A program made the position numbers and the translations under genes. Under the pieces are notes generated by a model that had not been told where the DNA came from, ran no database searches, and saw only the letters and a program-made list of their open reading frames with translations. This document shows, piece by piece, positions 45,946-54,072 of a DNA stretch of 64,000 nt (positions within the stretch are counted from its first letter, which is position 1; each line of letters begins with the position of its first letter). The stretch is from Thomasclavelia spiroformis DSM 1552 (GTDB lineage Bacteria; Bacillota_I; Bacilli_A; Erysipelotrichales; Coprobacillaceae). The stretch covers positions 2,119,596 to 2,183,595 of the forward strand of contig NZ_CP102275.1 of assembly GCF_025149465.1 (NCBI RefSeq), in the 5' to 3' direction.

Positions 45946-46377
45946 TTAAATTTTATTAATAATTAAGATTGAAATTAATAACCCATAAATTGCTACCCCT
46001 TCACCTAAGGCAACAAAAATCAAAGATTTACCAAAGTTCTTTTCATTTTCAGAAAATGCTCCAATTGCAGCTGGTGCAGCAGCAGCAACAGCAATCCCTG
46101 CTCCTAAAGCTGATAAACCAGTAGCTAATGCAGCAGCTAAAAATCCTAACCCTTGAGCAATAGTCCCTGTAATTACAGCTGTTTCTTGGGCATGCACACC
46201 GTTAGTAGCTGCAGCTAAATATAGTGCTAAACCAACTGCCCCAACAAATCCAGCAACATGTGTTGCTAATCTAATTTTTGCACTCTTAACACTTACATTT
46301 CCTTTAAATACTTTAACTAATGGTAATGATAATAAAATAACTAATAATGCTGGTAAAATAAATTCTAAAACTGTCAT
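45946..46377 (-). CDS. ntpK: V-type ATPase proteolipid subunit K
   Basis: 143 residues, four transmembrane helices (about 4-20, 37-58, 72-108, 115-140) as two fused hairpins. The ion-binding glutamate is in helix 4 (VALGEGVAIYGLL); helix 2 has no carboxylate, as in Enterococcus NtpK. Whether the coupling ion is Na+ or H+ cannot be decided by eye. Forms the rotor ring. AGGAGG before the ATG. Confidence 0.95.
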   Translation of the reverse strand: MTVLEFILPALLVILLSLPLVKVFKGNVSVKSAKIRLATHVAGFVGAVGLALYLAAATNGVHAQETAVITGTIAQGLGFLAAALATGLSALGAGIAVAAAAPAAIGAFSENEKNFGKSLIFVALGEGVAIYGLLISILIINKI

Positions 46378-46397
46378 AACGACTTCCTCCTAAACTT

Positions 46398-48290
46398 TTA
46401 TTCTTCTTTTATACTTTTAAACGGTATTCCGTTTCCTTCATAATATCTACTAAACATTTCGTAGAATTCTAAACGTAATACTTGGATTCCAACAATCAAT
46501 CCTTCCAAGCACATTACAAATACGTTACCAAAGATAATAACAATTATCTCACCTACTCCACCAACCATTTCTGCAAGAGTATAAACCACAAGCATCATTC
46601 CAGCATGTGATAAAACAAATCCACCTACTCTTAAAAATGACATAGTATTCGTAATGAATGATAACACTACTTCAAATAACTCAAAGAATCCTTCAACAAA
46701 AAATGCACCGAATCCATTTGGAAACATTTTTTCATCTTCTTCAAATTTTCTAATCAATGGCTCTTTTAGGAAAATGAAAAATAATGGTAAAAAAATCAAA
46801 CAAATAACATATACCATATTTACAAAATCCAATCCTAAAAACATATTAATCACTAAACCTAAAATAGAAATATAGAAAAGCAATCCACAAATTCCATTTT
46901 GGCTCAAAATAGCTTCACCTATCTGTTTTTTCTTAAAATTCAAAAAAACATTAAACGTCATAGAAATTACGATTAAAACAATTCCCAAACAAATTGCTGC
47001 AATCAATAATGTCATTGTATTATCTGGGGACATAGCATTAAACATAGGAATCAAAATTTCTTCATTTCCAAATACCGAACCAAAAACAATCCCAAACAAT
47101 GTACTAGATATTCCTAAACGAACACCTACCGCGCCTAATTGTAAGCCAAACTTTTTATAAGCAATTAAACCAACTAAGGATAAAATTACCCCTTGGCCTA
47201 CATCACCAAACATAATCCCAAATAATAAAGTATACGATAATGAAACTAATAAAGTTGGATCAGCATCATTATATTTAGGTACTCCATACATCTCCACAAA
47301 CATTCTAAATGGTTTTGAAAACCAATTATTTTTAAGCAATGTCGGTGGTGATAAACGTACATCACTATTAGCTGGCTTAATGTCAACCATCACTCCATCA
47401 AGTGCTTCAAAATCATCTTTAAATTTCTTTACATTTTTAGTTGGAACAAACCCATTAACCGAAAGTTTATCACCAATTACAACTACATACTTTTGCATCA
47501 CATACACATCATTTAAATGTTTAGCAACAGTATAAATTTTATTTAATTCATCACGTTCATTTTCAAAAATTTTAGCAATCCGTGCATTTAATTTATTACT
47601 ATGTTCCCTAGCCACATTTGCTTCTTCTTCAATTTCATTAATTGCTAGTTCTGGTGAACCATGAACAAAATACGGAATATGAATTCTTTCAAAATAAAGT
47701 GATGAAAAAATATTGTCAACTTCTGGTGCATCACTAGGAGTTGTAATATACATACACCATGTATAATGATTATCATGTTCAAACGCTTTAAATACAAATG
47801 GTAGTGATTCATAGTAATCTAACTTTGAAATATTATTTACTGGTAATTTACCAAATCTTATTTGAAGATATTTACAACTAAATAAATCATCAAAATCAAC
47901 ATCAATATCTGCAACATGACGCAATTGAATAACCGCTTCTTGATTTTCAATAATCATAGTATCTAACTGCTTTATTACAGCATGTATTCGTTCAACATCT
48001 AATAACAAATCATCTAAATATTCTTTTACTTTTAATATATTAATTTGATTATTTTCTACTTCAACTTCTTCTAACTTAAAGTTATATTTATTTGAAGCAT
48101 CATTTAAACGAACAAGAATTTCTTCATAAAGATTATCTTGATTATAGACACTAAGTCCCGTTACACTGTCAATAAACTTAGATGCCAATTCGGGATGAAA
48201 ATCATCATGACTAAAAAGTTTTAACAAAACTTCATTATAACGATATTTATCAAAATTAATACTAACTAAGTTTAATCTTGAAATAGCCAT
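46398..48290 (-). CDS. ntpI: V-type ATPase subunit I (a-type stator), full length
   Basis: 630 residues: soluble N-terminal half (about 1-320) with long antiparallel helices, then about seven to eight transmembrane helices. YTLLFGIMFGDVGQGVILSLVGL and the ion-channel segment ITNTMSFLRVGGFVLSHAGMM with the essential arginine are present. Provides the half-channels next to the K ring. 20-nt gap to K; a truncated paralogue lies directly upstream. Confidence 0.95.
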   Translation of the reverse strand: MAISRLNLVSINFDKYRYNEVLLKLFSHDDFHPELASKFIDSVTGLSVYNQDNLYEEILVRLNDASNKYNFKLEEVEVENNQINILKVKEYLDDLLLDVERIHAVIKQLDTMIIENQEAVIQLRHVADIDVDFDDLFSCKYLQIRFGKLPVNNISKLDYYESLPFVFKAFEHDNHYTWCMYITTPSDAPEVDNIFSSLYFERIHIPYFVHGSPELAINEIEEEANVAREHSNKLNARIAKIFENERDELNKIYTVAKHLNDVYVMQKYVVVIGDKLSVNGFVPTKNVKKFKDDFEALDGVMVDIKPANSDVRLSPPTLLKNNWFSKPFRMFVEMYGVPKYNDADPTLLVSLSYTLLFGIMFGDVGQGVILSLVGLIAYKKFGLQLGAVGVRLGISSTLFGIVFGSVFGNEEILIPMFNAMSPDNTMTLLIAAICLGIVLIVISMTFNVFLNFKKKQIGEAILSQNGICGLLFYISILGLVINMFLGLDFVNMVYVICLIFLPLFFIFLKEPLIRKFEEDEKMFPNGFGAFFVEGFFELFEVVLSFITNTMSFLRVGGFVLSHAGMMLVVYTLAEMVGGVGEIIVIIFGNVFVMCLEGLIVGIQVLRLEFYEMFSRYYEGNGIPFKSIKEE

Positions 48291-48301
48291 TTTATCCCCC
48301 C

Positions 48302-49663
48302 TTATATATCAACAGATTTACGTAATATCTTCTTTACAATGATTAACACTACAATTAAAATAACCCACAAACAAACACCAAACATAAAAGTATGCACAAT
48401 ATGTAATGGTAATGTAAGTAATGGCTCGTATAATTCAATTCGGTAAAATACAGTTCCGTAAAATAAACCACCAATAAATATTGCTGTTCCTACACGTTTT
48501 AAAATATTCCCAAAATTATTAGGCTTTTTAATTGTAAATAATAACCCTAATAAAATTATTAATATTCCAACCCCAATGTCTCCTATACATACTGCTCCAA
48601 TTAACATTGAAATTATTGCAACTAATACCGTTGGATCAAAAGTATCACCAATAGTAGTACTCAATATATTTTCAAATGGTTGAAATAACGAATTATTTTT
48701 TATTAATACCGGTGCAACAATATTTTTATTTTCATAAATATTAACCGGTAATTCAATTACTCTAACACTATCTATGTCACTAAATTTAGATTCTATTTCT
48801 TTAATATCAAAACTACTAAATGCATATATCGCTGCTTTTTGTGAAAAATCAACAACATAACGACATTTGTCATATAATCTTTTTAAATTATATAATCTTG
48901 TAAATACTTCTAATAGTTTTTCACTATATTCATTTCTTACATCTTCAATTTTTGTGTCCATCTTCTTAATATACTGTTCCATTGCTACTGATTCTTCATT
49001 TAATTCATCAATTGCTTCACAAACTTTCCCATGAGCAAATTCTGGAATATTAATTTGTTCGAAAGACATTGAAGAAAAAGCATTATCAATTTCAGAAATA
49101 TTATTTGTAAGACCTGCATAAACAATCCATACATACTGTTTAGAACGATTTAACTCTACAAAAATAAATTCATAATCGCGATAATATTGAATCTTATTAA
49201 ATTCTGCTAGTGGTATTTTACCAAAACGACATGTAATATACTTAGTATTTTGAACATCATCGACACTAATTTTAGAATCTTTAAGATTCTTTAATAAAAC
49301 AATTGCTTCATCATTCTCATGTTTTTCTTTAATAATATCTTCACGAACATTGATAATATTATCAATTTTTTCATTAATTTCATCTATTAACTTATTTACC
49401 TCAAATAAATTAATTTCCTCAAACTCATTATCTTTAACTCGAGTATCTAAACTTAACCGATTAAAAATATGATAGATATTATCAAGCGGTTCATTATACG
49501 GATTTACATCATCCATTACTGATACTCCTTTAACATTATGAGCTATCTTTTTTGAATCTTGTGGAAACATTTCTTCTTGATATTCAGTCATCTTGATCAA
49601 CATTTTTATTAAATCTTTTTGTTCAAAGGAAATATTAAAGAAATGTGTTTTAATAATAGCCAC
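48302..49663 (-). CDS. Truncated V-type ATPase subunit I paralogue
   Basis: 453 residues with the same opening as NtpI (soluble domain DSKKIAHNVKGVSVMDD.., YITCRFGKIPLAEFNKIQYY, INIPEFAHGKVCEAIDELNEE parallel YLQIRFGKLPVNNISKLDYY and IHIPYFVHGSPELAINEIEEE), but only about four transmembrane helices (about 345-450). It keeps a GDIGVG motif like GDVGQG of NtpI, yet ends before the channel-arginine region. GTG start, with AGGAGGG 8 nt upstream. A complete small gene rather than a broken one: no frameshift and good spacing. Could be an assembly or stator-tethering variant. Confidence 0.85.
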   Translation of the reverse strand: MAIIKTHFFNISFEQKDLIKMLIKMTEYQEEMFPQDSKKIAHNVKGVSVMDDVNPYNEPLDNIYHIFNRLSLDTRVKDNEFEEINLFEVNKLIDEINEKIDNIINVREDIIKEKHENDEAIVLLKNLKDSKISVDDVQNTKYITCRFGKIPLAEFNKIQYYRDYEFIFVELNRSKQYVWIVYAGLTNNISEIDNAFSSMSFEQINIPEFAHGKVCEAIDELNEESVAMEQYIKKMDTKIEDVRNEYSEKLLEVFTRLYNLKRLYDKCRYVVDFSQKAAIYAFSSFDIKEIESKFSDIDSVRVIELPVNIYENKNIVAPVLIKNNSLFQPFENILSTTIGDTFDPTVLVAIISMLIGAVCIGDIGVGILIILLGLLFTIKKPNNFGNILKRVGTAIFIGGLFYGTVFYRIELYEPLLTLPLHIVHTFMFGVCLWVILIVVLIIVKKILRKSVDI

Positions 49664-49676
49664 TCAACAATCCCTC

Positions 49677-50708
49677 CTATGCAAAGATTAGCATCTCTTC
49701 AATACTTGATGCATCTCTTTTATATCGTATTCCTTCGATAATATGTTTCAAATTATCGATTTCTACTTTTTGTAGAATTGAATAGGTTAAATATACTAAT
49801 GGCGCATTACTTGAAAAGCGCATATATCGTTTAGCAATATTATATTTAATCTCTTCAACATAATATTCAATATAAGTATAGTCTTTATCTCCAATATATA
49901 ACTTATATTTAGAATTAGATAATAACTCTAATACTTCCTCACCACTACGTGCTTCAATTAATGAATCTAACATTGCTTTAGATATTCGACAATGTTCTAA
50001 ATATAAAGATTTTCTAATTGTTTCATTTGATTCTTTAAAATACTTTTTAAAACGATAAATTTTAGTAATATTAGCTAGTTCAATTGATGTAGATAAAATC
50101 TCCATCAACTCCTTTTGTTTACTACCCTTAAAATTACTTTTAATTGAATCAACATACATATCATAATATAAAGACTTTAATTGACGTTCCAATAAATTAA
50201 TATCTATTGGTGCCGTAAAATCAAAATTAGATAATATCTTATAATATCTAGTATTTTTTAGATACATAACTAAATCCTTATAATTACCAACATTTACCAA
50301 TCCATAAATATTAAAACTAATTTTACTCGCTAAATAATCAGGAATTTCTAAAGAAAAGCTCGCCTGATCTTTTTCTTTAATACTAACAACTTTATCAACA
50401 ATCAATTGAACCTCAATTCCAATAACCTCCTGGTTATAAAAATCCTGATTCTTTTTTGGTGCATATTTCATCAATCTAGCACAGCGCTCAAAATATTCTT
50501 TATTTAAAGCAGCTTCTAACTGTCGACGACGAACATTTCTAACATTGACGTCTTTTAATACATCACTATACTTTGTTTGCGATTTTAGATAAGTCACCAT
50601 CTCGCCAAGCGTTTGTTTTCTACACAAATCACTATAGCTTTCTTCATTAAGACGATATCCATACATCGCTTTTGCCTTTGCACATAGTGCATTTGACGAC
50701 AAAGCCAT
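49677..50708 (-). CDS. ntpC: V-type ATPase subunit C (d-type, rotor socket)
   Basis: 343 residues, all-helical, with NALCAKAKAMYGYRL at the start and repeated Leu/Lys/Tyr-rich helices as in subunit C of V/A-type ATPases, which links the central stalk to the K ring. AAGGTG before the ATG. It is placed before the I genes rather than between E and F as in Enterococcus. Confidence 0.88.
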   Translation of the reverse strand: MALSSNALCAKAKAMYGYRLNEESYSDLCRKQTLGEMVTYLKSQTKYSDVLKDVNVRNVRRRQLEAALNKEYFERCARLMKYAPKKNQDFYNQEVIGIEVQLIVDKVVSIKEKDQASFSLEIPDYLASKISFNIYGLVNVGNYKDLVMYLKNTRYYKILSNFDFTAPIDINLLERQLKSLYYDMYVDSIKSNFKGSKQKELMEILSTSIELANITKIYRFKKYFKESNETIRKSLYLEHCRISKAMLDSLIEARSGEEVLELLSNSKYKLYIGDKDYTYIEYYVEEIKYNIAKRYMRFSSNAPLVYLTYSILQKVEIDNLKHIIEGIRYKRDASSIEEMLIFA

Positions 50709-50720
50709 ACATTCACCTTC

Positions 50721-51029
50721 TTACTTTAAACATCTTTCAACAATTTCATTTATCCATTTATCTTTATTTGAATTATAAAGATTTTCCAAGTTATTTAAAA
50801 CATTTTTAAATTCTTGGTGTTGTTGTTTTGCATTTTCTTGATTTTTATTTATCAATTCACTTTTATAATCTTCAATTTTTTGATTTTGTTCCAAAACAAA
50901 ACCATCATATATTTCTTTTCTCTTTTCATTCATATTAGTTTGAGCATCAAGTTTTTTAGCTTTTGCCTTTTCAACTCGTTCGACACATTTACGGTCAATC
51001 TCTACTAATCTTTGAATAACATCATCCAT
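50721..51029 (-). CDS. V-type ATPase peripheral-stalk subunit (G/H type, NtpF-like)
   Basis: 102 residues forming one long charged coiled coil rich in Lys, Glu, Gln and Asn (VERVEKAKAKKLDAQTN). First gene of the ATPase operon, where the ntpF/ahaH-type stalk subunit sits in other Firmicutes; partner of subunit E. AGGGGG 6 nt before the ATG. Confidence 0.82.
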   Translation of the reverse strand: MDDVIQRLVEIDRKCVERVEKAKAKKLDAQTNMNEKRKEIYDGFVLEQNQKIEDYKSELINKNQENAKQQHQEFKNVLNNLENLYNSNKDKWINEIVERCLK

Positions 51030-51053
51030 ACTATGCCCCCTTCGTCTGAGATA

Positions 51054-51081
51054 AGTATACTCCTATATTTTAAAAATGCAA
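51054..51081 (-). promoter_or_regulatory. Promoter of the V-ATPase operon
   Basis: Minus-strand TTGCAT (51076-51081), 16-bp spacer, TATACT (51054-51059), about 25 nt before the first ATG. Confidence 0.6.
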
Positions 51082-51376
51082 TGGTAATACTTCATCATTT
51101 TTTAAAATCTTGATTTTCTTGTAATTCCTAGAAACATATAAAGTTTACAAGATTTTAAAGTTATTTATATAGATATTATTACCATATTTAAATACTTTGT
51201 TTAAATTAGTTTGAAATATCAATAAAAATTCGTATTTTAACATTTATAAAACATAAAATCTAATCAGTCATTAGATACAGCCATAATACTCTTATTAACA
51301 ATTTTTAAACTTTTAATAAAACACAATTTTATTTAGATGTATTGTATCTATCCTATTTTAAATAAATGTAATTTAT
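51082..51376. other. AT-rich intergenic region upstream of the V-ATPase operon
   Basis: No gene or structured RNA recognised. It separates the operon promoter from the DUF2798 gene on the same strand. No convincing terminator hairpin was found for the DUF2798 gene. Confidence 0.5.
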
Positions 51377-51850
51377 TTAGTTTTTATTAGTTGTAAAATG
51401 TTTTATATACATTTTTTCTAACTGACGAATAGCAGCACCCCCATAAAAAATTTGCCAAGCTAAAGCCATTGGAAAATTTAATACCGTTGTTTCTAACCAC
51501 ACCGCTATAAACTCCATACCAGCATCTTTAAATAGTAACGTCGCTATAAAACTCATAATAGGACACATTAAACAAACAATCATTGTAGAAATAGTAATTT
51601 GAATACGATGTGAATCAGTATTTTTATCTAATCTTTTAAAAGCTAAATTAACTGCTATTCTTTCTACAAAACATAACTCTAAAATAATTGCTATAGGCCA
51701 CATGATCCATAATTCATGAAATGCCATCACAAAAACTGCATTAGTCATTCCTCCAATATTTAAAGAAATGTTATAGCAAATCATGGCATAAACCATAATA
51801 AATGCCATTGCAACTGTAAATAAAAAGTGATGTAATTTTGATTTTTCCAT
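51377..51850 (-). CDS. DUF2798 family membrane protein
   Basis: 157 residues with four transmembrane helices in two similar pairs (about 8-28, 44-64, 85-105, 120-142), each pair resembling a DUF2798 unit (helix, then NxPxAxxxQ/WQIFY-like ending). Function unknown. AGGAGG 7 nt before the ATG at 51850. Confidence 0.72.
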   Translation of the reverse strand: MEKSKLHHFLFTVAMAFIMVYAMICYNISLNIGGMTNAVFVMAFHELWIMWPIAIILELCFVERIAVNLAFKRLDKNTDSHRIQITISTMIVCLMCPIMSFIATLLFKDAGMEFIAVWLETTVLNFPMALAWQIFYGGAAIRQLEKMYIKHFTTNKN

Positions 51851-52270
51851 AAAACTTCCTCCTACTTTCATGTAAAATATGTGTGTTGTTCATAACCATG
51901 AGCTCACATACATGTACCGTTTCCAATTTTCACCACCATTTTTTACACAATTTATTAACGAGTCATAATTTATCATAAATATTTTTGTTATGTAAGAATT
52001 TTTTTATTAATTTAATCAATTATAAACTACGTCTTAAAAATATTTCTAATAAATTCAAAATAATATATTTTCACTTTTTATTACGATAACCTAATTTTTT
52101 CGTTAGTTCTTTAAATTATCAATTAATTACCTTTAATAACTCTATGTTGAATTATAATAATATTTTTATTATCAATATTAAGATAAAAAATATTTATTTA
52201 CTTAAATTTTAAATCAAATGGATATTGTATTATAAAATTTAATCTATATATTATTTTTTCTTTAATATGA
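51851..52270. other. AT-rich intergenic region
   Basis: Divergent upstream region of the DUF2798 and pepP genes. Apart from the pepP promoter nothing is recognised; no riboswitch or small gene could be supported. Confidence 0.5.
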
Positions 52271-52299
52271 TTGAGACAAATAATCAATTATGCTAAAGT
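52271..52299 (+). promoter_or_regulatory. Promoter of the Xaa-Pro aminopeptidase gene
   Basis: TTGAGA (52271-52276), 17-bp spacer, TAAAGT (52294-52299), about 21 nt before the ATG. Confidence 0.5.
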
Positions 52300-52320
52300 A
52301 ATACCAATGAGGTGACAAAA

Positions 52321-54072
52321 ATGATAAAAGAAAATATAAAAAAATTACAAAGTTTAATGAAAGAAAATGAAATCGATATTTATATCATTCCTACAAGTGA
52401 TTTTCACCAAAGTGAATACGTTGGTGAATATTTTAAAGGACGTAAATTTTTATCAGGATTTACAGGTTCAGCGGGAACTTTAGTAGTAACTCTTGATAAA
52501 GCTTATTTATGGACTGATGGGCGCTATTTTATTCAAGCTCAACAACAATTAGAAGGCAGCGATATTATTTTAATGAAAATGGCAATGCCTAATGTTCCTA
52601 CAATCAAAGAGTTTCTTGATCAAAACACTGATAAAACTGTTGGTTTTGATGGACGTGTGATGTCATATAAAGATGTTTGTCAGTATAAAAATAAATTAAT
52701 TACTAATATAGATTTAGTTGATGAAATTTGGAGCGATCGCCCAAGTATATCTCATCAACCTGCTTATTTATATGATGAAAAGTATTGTGGAGAATCACGA
52801 GCTTCTAAATTAAAAAGAATTCGTGAAGCAATGAATGATTGTGATTATCATATCATTACTAGCTTAGATGATATTGCCTGGTTATTTAATATTCGTGGTA
52901 ATGATGTTGCATGTAATCCAGTAGTATTAGCTTATTCATTAATCAGTAAAAATGATGCTACTTTATATGTTCTTGATGGTGTAATTGACAAAAAAATGCA
53001 AGATATCTTAAAAGAAGATGGAATTATTGTTAAAGCATATAATGATATTTATGAAGATGTAAAATCACTACAAGGTAAAGTTTTACTAGATGATTTACTT
53101 GTCAATTATCAAATCTGCAGTAATCTAAATTGTAAAATTGTAAAAATGACTAACCCAACGCAATACTTTAAAGCAATTAAAAATGAAACTGAAATTAACG
53201 CTACTAAAAACGCTCATTTAAAAGATGGTGTGGCAATGACTAAATTTATGTATTGGTTAAAAACTAATGTTGGAAAAATTGATTTAGACGAAGTCATCAT
53301 TAGTGATAAACTAGAAGAATTCAGAAAAGAACAAGCTGATTTTTATGATTTAAGTTTTGACACAATTTGCGGATATAAAGAAAATGCTGCTTTAATGCAT
53401 TATAAAGCTCTACCAGAAAAATGCGCTAAAGTTACTAATAAAGGAATGTTACTAATTGATTCTGGGGGACAATATATCGATGGAACTATTGATACAACAA
53501 GAACTTTTGTTCTAGGTAAAATTAGCGATATTGAAAGACGTGACTTTACTATTGCTTTAAAAGCTCTATTACGTTTACAGGCCGCACACTTTGTTGCAGG
53601 AACAACTGGTCCAAACTTAGATATTTTAGCTCGCGGAATTGTTTATGAATATAATTTAGATTATCGTTGTGGTACTGGCCATGGTGTAGGACATTTCTTA
53701 AATGTTCATGAAGGTCCAAATGGCTTTAGACCTAAAGACCGTCCTGGAAGTGCACCAATGTGTGCTTTTGAACCAGGAATGATCACTACTAATGAACCTG
53801 GTATTTATATTGAAGGTAGTCATGGCGTGCGTCATGAAAATGAAATGTTATGCGTTGAAATAACAAATAATGAATATGGTCAATTCTTAAAATTTGAACC
53901 AATTACATATGTACCTTTTGATTTAGATGGTTTAGATCTTAAATTATTATCTAATCATGAAATAAAACAAATTAATGAATATCAACAATTTGTATATGAT
54001 AAAATTTCTTCATATTTAACTAATGAAGAAAAAACTTGGCTACAAGATAACTTATTAATTAAAATTGAATAG
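52321..54072 (+). CDS. pepP: Xaa-Pro aminopeptidase (M24B), three-domain form
   Basis: 583 residues, longer than the roughly 360-440 of ordinary bacterial PepQ/PepP and like the three-domain APP1 type: two creatinase N-like domains (about 5-135 and 155-290) and a pita-bread catalytic domain (about 300-520). Metal ligands: the Asp pair in LIDSGGQYIDGTIDTTRTF, His in GTGHGVGHFLNVHEGP, Glu in TTNEPGIYIEG and RHENEML. GAGGTG selects the ATG at 52321. The last codons and the stop lie inside group II intron copy 2; before insertion the frame would have ended in TAA two codons earlier. Confidence 0.92.
   Translation: MIKENIKKLQSLMKENEIDIYIIPTSDFHQSEYVGEYFKGRKFLSGFTGSAGTLVVTLDKAYLWTDGRYFIQAQQQLEGSDIILMKMAMPNVPTIKEFLDQNTDKTVGFDGRVMSYKDVCQYKNKLITNIDLVDEIWSDRPSISHQPAYLYDEKYCGESRASKLKRIREAMNDCDYHIITSLDDIAWLFNIRGNDVACNPVVLAYSLISKNDATLYVLDGVIDKKMQDILKEDGIIVKAYNDIYEDVKSLQGKVLLDDLLVNYQICSNLNCKIVKMTNPTQYFKAIKNETEINATKNAHLKDGVAMTKFMYWLKTNVGKIDLDEVIISDKLEEFRKEQADFYDLSFDTICGYKENAALMHYKALPEKCAKVTNKGMLLIDSGGQYIDGTIDTTRTFVLGKISDIERRDFTIALKALLRLQAAHFVAGTTGPNLDILARGIVYEYNLDYRCGTGHGVGHFLNVHEGPNGFRPKDRPGSAPMCAFEPGMITTNEPGIYIEGSHGVRHENEMLCVEITNNEYGQFLKFEPITYVPFDLDGLDLKLLSNHEIKQINEYQQFVYDKISSYLTNEEKTWLQDNLLIKIE

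Noticed and set aside
51851-52320. Inverted repeat-like CATGTA/TACATG sequences upstream of the DUF2798 gene
   Set aside because: The arms are short and imperfect and do not fit a defined operator or terminator.
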